NCBI GenBank assembly: GCA_933228895.1
Contig: OW121851.1
Coordinates: forward strand, 111,621,271-111,685,270
Reading direction: 5' to 3'
From: Platycnemis pennipes
Lineage: Eukaryota; Arthropoda; Insecta; Odonata; Platycnemididae
Length of the DNA: 64,000 nt
Positions 56,711 through 64,000 of this stretch are shown piece after piece (positions within the stretch are counted from its first letter, which is position 1; the number at the start of each line of letters is the position of its first letter). Under the pieces are notes generated by a model. It was given only the letters and a program-made list of their open reading frames with translations. It had not been told where the DNA came from and did not search any database. The position numbers and the translations under genes were made by a program.

Positions 56711-58245
56711 CGTGCCCAAAGATCACCTGCAGGTGTGACCGTCAGTCCGAGCGTTCCATCTCCCGTGTTTTGATCCGGTCGCGTGGAGGCGATAGTGTGG
56801 GAGAATTTTGTGGAACTGGAGAGGGGGGGATGTGTGTTGCTCGGGGGTGGGGAAGGAGCGTGTCCACGCGGTACAAGAGGGTATCATCGTCGGAATGACT
56901 CTTTGCGTTGTTTCACAACAAGGACGTCGTGAGTTTCGAGGTGACCTGGATGGCACTCATCCCCCTTCAATCAGCCGGGTGAGGAAGAGGAGCGTTTGAA
57001 CTGGCTTCTGACCTTTGCGGTTGTGAAACGTTGGCATCTTAGTCTACAGCCTTCAAATCCGGTGGATTCCTTTGACTGCCCACACGAGACCGAAGTGGTG
57101 TGATGTTCTGAGTACATCCTCGTTGTCGTGTTTGAACATTCTCTTTCATCATACCTGCGTGAATTCTCATCATCCCACGGCGTGAACTTCATGTTTTGTC
57201 GTGGGGTGGTGAAGTGGTGAACGGAGGACTGGTTTTTTTTCAATGAGCATCCATCCAATTATTCATCGATACAGAAGTGAGTGGTAACGATTGAAGAGTT
57301 GATTTTTTTATAACTTCGGAATTCTGAAGCAGACGTAGTTCGTGCATTCAAGTGATAATCCTGTGGTGATCGCAGATCAGTACTTTGTGGCCTCAACCAT
57401 TAGACGTACATGTTTAAGTACTGGGACGTCGTTGGTGTCTCCTGGTTGTAGCAAAGACTGGTGTTCCCTCACATCCAATCGTTGAGAACCGAGGAAAAGT
57501 TCTTCTGAGTGTTCCAAGTCTCAGGTCGTTCCTTTTCCCCCCCCTCCCAAGGCGTCGAAGACTTCCCTTTTCCCCTTCTTCCTCTCCCCATACCCTTTTC
57601 CGACCCCACGCAAACGTGATCGTCTGCCTGGCAACGCTCCCTCTCGGCAAATCATAGTTTTCTTCCTTACGTCGGCTTCCCTCCCAGTATCTCCAGATCC
57701 TTGCCCCGTTCACCACTTAGCAAGACGTTTTTTTGTTAAACCTTGAGTGATCCTGGGTGATTCTTCGAATCGTAGGGAGACGTTCTCCGTACGCTTCCCA
57801 CAAAAAAATCCTTCTCGTCCGGGTCCCGTCCGTCTCTCTCTTTGGGGTTAGTGAGTCACCGTCATTATAAAGAGGACCTCGTTATATATTTTTTCCGCCG
57901 TTTCAGATACGTGCATCTGCGACGTCCTTCAAGTTCTCTGAATCCGATGGGAATAAATCCCAGTCCCGCTCCGTCGGAAGGAACCTTTCCGTGTCTCTAT
58001 TTCTCTTTCTCCATACCCTTAAATTCTTCTGGGGTGGAGAAAGATCCGATTCGGTCGCGAAGGGGATCAAGCCGGCAAGCAGGAGATCACGCTGACTTTA
58101 AGACGTAAAGCTCAGATTACATTTCCGATCGGGCGAATTCCTTTAGGGATCTTGTATGTTGTGTTCGCGAATGCTGTAATACAGTTTCGCTCTCTGATGA
58201 TATGGTAGAGGGAACTTTCATGGATTCCCAGAGCATCCTTGGTTC
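56711..58245. other. unassigned
   Basis: Mixed composition, another C-rich run at 57535-57600. No recognisable coding domain. Confidence 0.5.
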
Positions 58246-58340
58246 ATTACATCTACATCTGCGTAATACCCTGTGAACCACCACAAGGGTGTGTGGCGGG
58301 GCGTGAAGATCACCAAGCATGCACAATTGAAATTCATACT
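58246..58340 (-). mobile_element. LINE family I tail only
   Basis: ACATCTACATCTGCGTAATA, then hairpin CACCACAAGGGTGTGTGGCG and AAGATCACCAAGCATGCAC. Confidence 0.7.
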
Positions 58341-59139
58341 AGGCTACTACATCTATACCGAACATTCACCACATACCTGCAATGAAGCTTACTTACACAA
58401 CATAATTGAAGAGAGTCTTGTCTTGGCTCCTACGTTTTGACTTTAAGCACCAGAATATCAGCAGACTGTCACTATATAATAAAACCATGATATCGTCGAA
58501 TATTCTCAATGAATACATAAAATGAGTACTGCAGAGAATGGCCAAGTTACATGCCATGAATATAATAGATCTCTTTTAACATATCCCAAAATGGTAGGAT
58601 TACTTGTCTGTAAGGAGAAACGCGGACCTTTGTTTTTCAGATATACCTCATTTGCTTTGTGAGTGTACCCTTGACTTGAGGACTGAAGCTGCATGTGTAC
58701 TGATACGTCTGACACGAAATCGTGTTACCGAGTCGAAAGTGTCTTTTGCTCCTCGGCTAGGTATACCTCACCGCCTGTGTACTGAGCTTGTTGCGGTGCT
58801 CAAAGCTTCGTGTGTGTGGTGGACAAAGAGGCGTTCGTGTCCTGTCAAAAGTGAATATTGCACTCCCGTACGCCGTTGTGGATCTGACTCGCTTCACCGT
58901 CACACCTTCACAGATCACCTGAGGTTTTCCTTTATTTTTACCCCTCGTTTATTTAAAACCTTTTTTTAAATTTTTTGCTCTCCACCCTCCTGTGCCTGAC
59001 CACCCGTGAAAAATCAATCGAGTTCAAAGCCGGAGCGTTTTCGTGTGACTTATGCAAGAGAGTGACTTGCATGGTCAAGTGCAGGGAAGGCATTAAAAAA
59101 CAAACATTATAGCAGGTTGCATATTCGAGTTCCATCGTG
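58341..59139. other. no gene recognised
   Basis: A 121-codon plus frame at 58604-58969 is Cys/Arg-rich but without a domain I recognise. Confidence 0.45.
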
Positions 59140-59210
59140 TGGAAATATTTGACTGAGAACAGTTTCGCTTGTGTCACAGCAGGCATCTTCAGGTCGAATT
59201 ATTCGACACT
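59140..59210 (-). ncRNA. hammerhead-like PLE repeat remnant
   Basis: Minus strand: palindrome GTCGAATAATTCGAC, then CTGAAGA (59186-59192), TGCC, GAAAC (59162-59166), TGTT. Spacing and order match PLE copy 1 (CGACCTGAAGA...GCGAAACTGTT). Stem II is weak here. No nuclease frame recognised next to it. Confidence 0.4.
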
Positions 59211-61955
59211 ATTTTGGCCTTTTATTCATAAATATAGCCTCTGCTAATATTTCTGTGTCCATTGTTCGCGGTGATTCCTCGATAATGAGGGTAGTGGACT
59301 TGTGAACGGTGGACAGGACTCCTGTACCTACACCATTCTCTGAAGAACACCTGCACAGTGACTATTTAGTAGCACTAACAACTCTCCAACAGTGTGTGAC
59401 TCATGAAATATCCCGTTAGTCGTTGATTGGGAACTTGTGATAAAATGATTGATGGCCTCTTCTGGGAGAGAGAGAGAGGAAGATTGGTGTAGTTGTGTTT
59501 CGTATAGTGCGTGCGTTGCAGGATATCCTCTCAGCCGTCCCCTTTAAGCATCTATCTTGTTTCGGAGAAGTAGCTTGAAGGTTAAGAAAAAACTGCGCCT
59601 GCTTCCGAGCATAATTTTTCGTCAAGTCGGTATTGGATGGGTGGGTAGGTTTCCCCTCCCCCTCCCTCCCTTCCCAATGCCTTGAGGTGGGTTTTGGGTG
59701 AGGGAAAGGCAATCTGCGAGCATGTCTGCGTTGTAGCGGACGGGTGGAAAACGAATGAACTCCCCTGGGTTCCGCTGCGGGGGAGGATTTGAAGCGAAGT
59801 GAGAGGAATTCCTGCCGCGAGGTCCCGCCGCGCGATCCTGCTCTGTTTCTTATACTCTTACTTCCCTCACGGTGCGTGCGGAAGGTCGTGAAGGAAGGTC
59901 GTCTTCCTTCCCTCTGAGATGAGATATATTTCGGTGCCCGCGAAAGTCGGGAGGCTAGGACTATGAGGGCGAAGCCGTTACGGGAAGCGAGTGGATCCTG
60001 AAGGAACGTCTTATGAGTGGTAGAAAGGAAAGCTAAGTAAAGGAGTAAAGGGAGTGGATGAGGGAAGGAGATATGCGTCTGGGGAAGGTTTAAAAGGCTA
60101 ATGAGCGAGTGGGAGTTACACGGAGCTAATCAAAACGAAGAGAATGAAGATGTGGTGGGCTTGATTTGAGTCGACCTTTGTGAAGGAAGAACTCCTCTCT
60201 AGGCATAAAGTAGTTGAAAGTGATGAAAGCAGTCCTTGTCTCCACTGCTGCCTCCGAATTACATTCCAGCCACTTCACTCGCATAAAACAGGAGTGTAAA
60301 GCGATTGTGTTCCTTTGTGCGCTCCAACTCTTTAATCATTTTGCATCTTTATATTTCTTTTTTTGACTTCTCCAATTGGATTGAGTCGACAACTCTTCAT
60401 TCCCATTCGTGGTGTAAAGGAAGCTCTTCGCGTCGTCACTCCTTTTAGGTCGTGATTCACCGACGAGGAACTTTCCGCTACTGATGCGCGATATTTGCGT
60501 GGCTTGTGTCTTTCCCACTTTCTGCGGGGCGAGCAATCTTTTAGATTGCCCTCATCGATTGAGACAGTCAGAATCGGGCGCATGCAACGTTGACAATGCT
60601 TGGATGGAAAGTTACGTCCGATGTCGCAATTCCTCCTTCGTTTTATATTTTTTTTTTAAAGGAAGAAGCAGATGGAACTAGGGAATAGTGAGGGGTGATT
60701 AAAAAGACTTTCAGAGTGGTCTTCTGATATGCTTGGATTGGATAATCCCGGTCTTGTGAATAAAGTAGACCATTACTCGGATGATTAACCTTCATCTAGG
60801 ATCTCGTGTAGGGAATCCATTTTGTGAACACTCAAAGCGGAGAGTTTCTCGGGATCAGGGATCACGCGAAGACGAAAAGTCTTTTCCAACGGTAGTCTCC
60901 AGACAGCACTTCCGTTTCCGGAGGATTTTTGAGGACTCTCTTTAAGGGAACCGTTCACTTACCGCGCCGAGTCCTCCCTCGTTTTCTTGCTTCCGGCTCT
61001 CGGTAATAAACGCGACCAGCATTTGCGACTCCCGTCTCCGCAAATTGCCGAACAAGTCACGTTCAATCTTCGGATCGATCTCAATTCACGTAATTGGGTT
61101 ACCATTGTATTTCCCGTGGGAGGAAGGAGAGTCCAGCCCCGTCACCACAGGCTCTCACTAAACCTAACCAGGGAAGGAACAGAAAATATTATAGGGCCAG
61201 GAGAAGAGATTGAGAGACACGTGGAGCTTTTTTTAAAAAAAAACATTTTTCGTCTCGTTGTGGGATATTTACGTTCGGTCAACACTCAGATAGGGTTTGT
61301 TGGCTGGATCTTTTAAGGGATTAGGATCGGGGACAAAGCTGATCTCTGGCGGCAATCCCCTCAAGTCGTTTTCCCTTCCTTTTCATAACCCCCGGTGACC
61401 CCTGCGCTTAACTCGTTCAAAGGGTTAATAGAGTTGAGGGAGAGGAGGGCAACGGGGGGATAGAATTTGAAAAGAACTGAGGAAGAAGTGAGGATAGGGA
61501 GAAAGATCGAGATAGAGCAGTCAGGGTGGGTGGGTGGGTATTTTGAGCGAAGGAAACGTTGCCCTGAAATTCCAACCACTGAATTGAAGAACTTCTCCAT
61601 TTAATCTCCTGCCTTTACGTAAACGTGTATTTAAAATTAGCAGCCCAAGCAGAATAGTATTTCCCGGGTTAATCTACTTTATCGTGGATAAATAAAACTT
61701 GTCAAGAGCACATTCATGACAGCACTTTATTTTTTCAATGAGGGATAGCGTTATGAAGAGAGAATCTTTTCTAGTTCATTGATATTTAAGGAGGGAAAAG
61801 ACATTCCCTCTGTATTTTTGTACCAAATGAAAGACCAACTAATTATCAAGCGTAAGATTTGTTCTACGCTGCTTTCCGTCTAGTTATTCTATTAGCTAAC
61901 TCTTTATATCCGCACAATTTTTTTCTATTTACACCCATCACTACTTTATTCATTA
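59211..61955. other. no gene recognised; CpG-rich patch
   Basis: 59740-59960 is CpG-rich. Frames at 60332-60583 and 60987-61316 have no recognisable domain. Confidence 0.45.
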
Positions 61956-61957
61956 AG

Positions 61958-62150
61958 TATTTCAAACGAGGCATTCCTTTGTCTCTCTTCCCGTTTGCCT
62001 TTCCCTAGACGACTGTCTTCAAAAGTCTTTCTAGTCTCAAGATATGGCCAATTAGGTTTCCCTGTCCTCTTTTTAAAATTTTCCACACACTTTTTCTTAC
62101 CTCCCACTACCTCTTCGGACTCCTTCGTTTGTCACTCGATCGATCGGAGG
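61958..62150 (-). mobile_element. RTE-like LINE family 1 scrap
   Basis: TTTGTCACTCGATCGATC, GTCTCAAGATATGGCCAATT and CGACTGTCTTCA match the coding end of family 1 on the minus strand. Ends abruptly at CGATCGATCGG. Confidence 0.6.
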
Positions 62151-62499
62151 GACACGAGCAGACGACACGGATCAAGGGCTTCATTTGGATAAAACCCATG
62201 CGCTCCGCACATCCCTTTCGCCCATTCGGTCTCTTCCCACCCTCCCAAACCCCTCCGCTCTCTAGAGCTTGGCCATGAAAATATAACTGGAACACCGGAC
62301 TGGAAGAATAGGAGAGTTGGTGTAGGGGTTGATAATATAGAGAGGAACTGGGGGAGAGGGCGAAAATTTTTGAAGCCCGAGGGCGGGGGAGAAAGGTGAG
62401 CTACTTCCGGTGGAGAGTGTGCGTGGTTGGTTAGGGGTGTGGGGACGAAAGGGAGAGAGAAAGGGGGGAGGAAGAGAGAAGATAGGGGAGGGGTTTTTG

Positions 62500-63300
62500 C
62501 TGGCGGGGGCGGAGTCTCTCTCTCATCGGTCGGGACGTTCGGGTGTTAAGAAGCGAGATAGCGCCCGTTTGAGGTGGGAGCTCGGGGCGTACGTTCCCGC
62601 GTCTCGTCCGGCCCAGCCGTGTACAAGGAGGAAGAATGGGTATTGTATGACGATGAAGTAGTGGGAGGCTCGCGTTTGCCTACGTGATCGGGAGGGAGGA
62701 TTGGGGTAAAGGGGGGCGGGGAGGGCGCCGGACTTCTCTCCGCCCCGCCCTCGGCGTCTCACCCCTTCGGGAGACGACGTCTCAACTCCCGCCGGATTCC
62801 TCAACGTCGTCCCGCTTCACCACTCGCGAGGGACTTCTCTTCAGCGGAGACTCAGACATCAAATCTTCGCAACAAGAACACCAACGTTTCCCCTCTCTTA
62901 CGTTCATCGGACCCGCCCACTTCGCGCGAGTCGGTCCAGTCTTATTTCAAACCCGTGTGATTCGTGCTCGTGCTGTTAAAGTGAGTGTGTGTGAGTGTGG
63001 GTTAGTCTTCCGCGACAGTGCATCGGGGAGAGGATTTCGTGAACCGAGTGACCTTTTTTTTATCTCTTCCGTGGAAGGAGGTCGAGCCGCTCGCCTTTCT
63101 GACCGCGGTGACTTCGTGTGGGGCGGTCGAGCGAGGCGGCCGCCTTCCTCGTCGGTGCCCGTTCTTCTCTCCTGCGTCGGAACCTTCCTTTCCCGCCTCT
63201 TCTCTGGGAGGATCAGATCTCCCATTCCGACACCCCCTTTTGTTCCCCCGCTATCATCCCCGAAAATCCGTCGACAACCTACCTACCTTCGTTCCTTCAT
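62500..63300. promoter_or_regulatory. CpG-rich stretch, possible promoter/first exon
   Basis: Unlike the rest of the window, CpG is abundant here (for example AGCGCCCG, GCGTACGTTCCCGCGTC). On the plus strand a good splice-donor-like AAAGTGAGTG occurs at about 62977-62986. No start codon with a convincing protein follows; the 248-codon frame at 62684-63430 is Ser/Arg/Pro-rich and overlaps other frames. Non-coding first exon is a guess. Confidence 0.3.
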
Positions 63301-64000
63301 CCGCGCCACGCTCCAATCATTTTTTTTCCGTTCCTACCTCCTAACACCCCATATCTGTCTCTCATTCTCCGCCTCTAATCTCCCTAGAAACAATCACCCG
63401 ACTAGTCTCTCCATCTCAGCTGATTTTTAAGGGAATCCTTCCTTATAATAATCCTTCTCCTCCTCTTCAAACCCTTTCCTTTCCATTCTCCCTTCACCTC
63501 CTCTTCCGAATTGATCCGCTAACTTTGAAAACGCGTTCCGTTCCCCTATATCTCTCTCCCTTTCTCTTCCGCTCCCCCGTCCGTTCCAATTGCTCCTCAC
63601 CCTTAATCCTCTTTATTCCCTTTTCCTTTTGATCCCGTGCTACTCTCTCCCCCTTCCAGTCCTACATTCACTTTGCGCATCCACTCTCGCGGAACCCTTT
63701 GTGCTTCCTGCGATCTCGAATGCGTTCATTTCTCGCTTTCAATCCTTTAACCTTCCTTTCCTGAGAGTTTCGCCCATCTCCCCACGGTATTTCCTCCCCT
63801 TCCCTCTCCCTCATATTCATACTCAGTTCCCTTAATCCTTTCCGCACTCCACACGACTACGGTTTCGTTCCGTCCGTAGTCCCTCACGTTCCCTGATTCG
63901 TCCTTTCCCGTGTGCTGCAGGAAATCCTCCGCAGTTCCCTTTTCCGCTTCCCTCCCACGTTCCAAGGGTTCCACTCTCGTCCTCCTTGCGCTCACGTTTT
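63300..64000. other. pyrimidine-rich strand at window end
   Basis: Plus strand dominated by C and T, similar in style to 55986-56710. No recognisable gene. Confidence 0.65.

Noticed and set aside
57000..57040. GAAACGTTGG resembling a hammerhead 3' core
   Set aside because: No matching CUGANGA with a paired stem II at the right distance, and no PLE coding trace.
62684..63430. 248-codon plus-strand frame
   Set aside because: Ser/Arg/Pro-rich composition, overlapped by open frames in other phases and on the other strand; no domain. Long frames are expected in GC-rich DNA.

Overview
This is non-bacterial DNA: AT-rich, with no long intact reading frames, no operons, and dense in decayed retrotransposons, tRNA-derived SINEs and small DNA transposons. 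A Jockey-type non-LTR element, RTE-like and CR1/L2-like LINE tails, and Penelope-like elements (PLEs) with short inverted flanking repeats suggest an arthropod, probably an insect. I cannot name the species. I found no host protein-coding exon I can defend; the window reads as intergenic or intronic DNA. A CpG-rich stretch near the right end (about 62.5-63.3 kb) could be the promoter or first exon of a gene that continues outside.

Layout. 2.5-3.3 kb: inverted-repeat element family R3 (second copy at 39.1-39.8 kb, opposite orientation). 4.5-5.2 kb: PLE copy 1. 5.2-6.6 kb: two pogo/Tigger-like MITEs with a hAT-like MITE between them. 8.9-10.1 kb: PLE copy 3 (minus strand), split by a Jockey insertion. 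13.1-14.1 kb: PLE copy 4 inside an RTE-like LINE. 14.2-15.3 kb: SINE plus hAT-like element. 17-26 kb: alternating LINE families I, II and III, SINEs A and B (one nested in the other) and a TCGA-rich tandem duplication. 28.0, 33.3 and 44.7 kb: three copies of a ~530-bp terminal-inverted repeat (R2) carrying CRE-like and CCAAT motifs. 40-50 kb: RTE-like LINEs, a full-length SINE-A with perfect target-site duplication, and a family II LINE holding both PLE copy 2 and a 230-bp MITE. 50.9-52.5 kb: a possible decayed hAT-like element. 53.5-55.2 kb: LINE and SINE remnants. 56-64 kb: largely unique DNA with strong pyrimidine/purine strand asymmetry and CpG-rich patches.

The most interesting content is the PLE set. 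Four copies keep only the C-terminal GIY-YIG endonuclease part, and copies 1-3 keep it between inverted repeat arms. Copies 1 and 2 end their reading frame on a stop codon inside a TATATAAG box. Copies 1, 2 and 4 carry a motif with the hammerhead ribozyme core (CUGANGA, stem II, GAAA, short palindromic or near-palindromic stem III, stem I). Helices I and II differ in sequence between copies but stay base-paired, which argues for a selected RNA fold. Hammerhead variants in PLEs are established in the literature. The details here (an extra nucleotide before stem II, overlap of stop codon with TATA box or ribozyme core, arm asymmetry) deserve a check. The nested insertions also give a relative time order of element activity.
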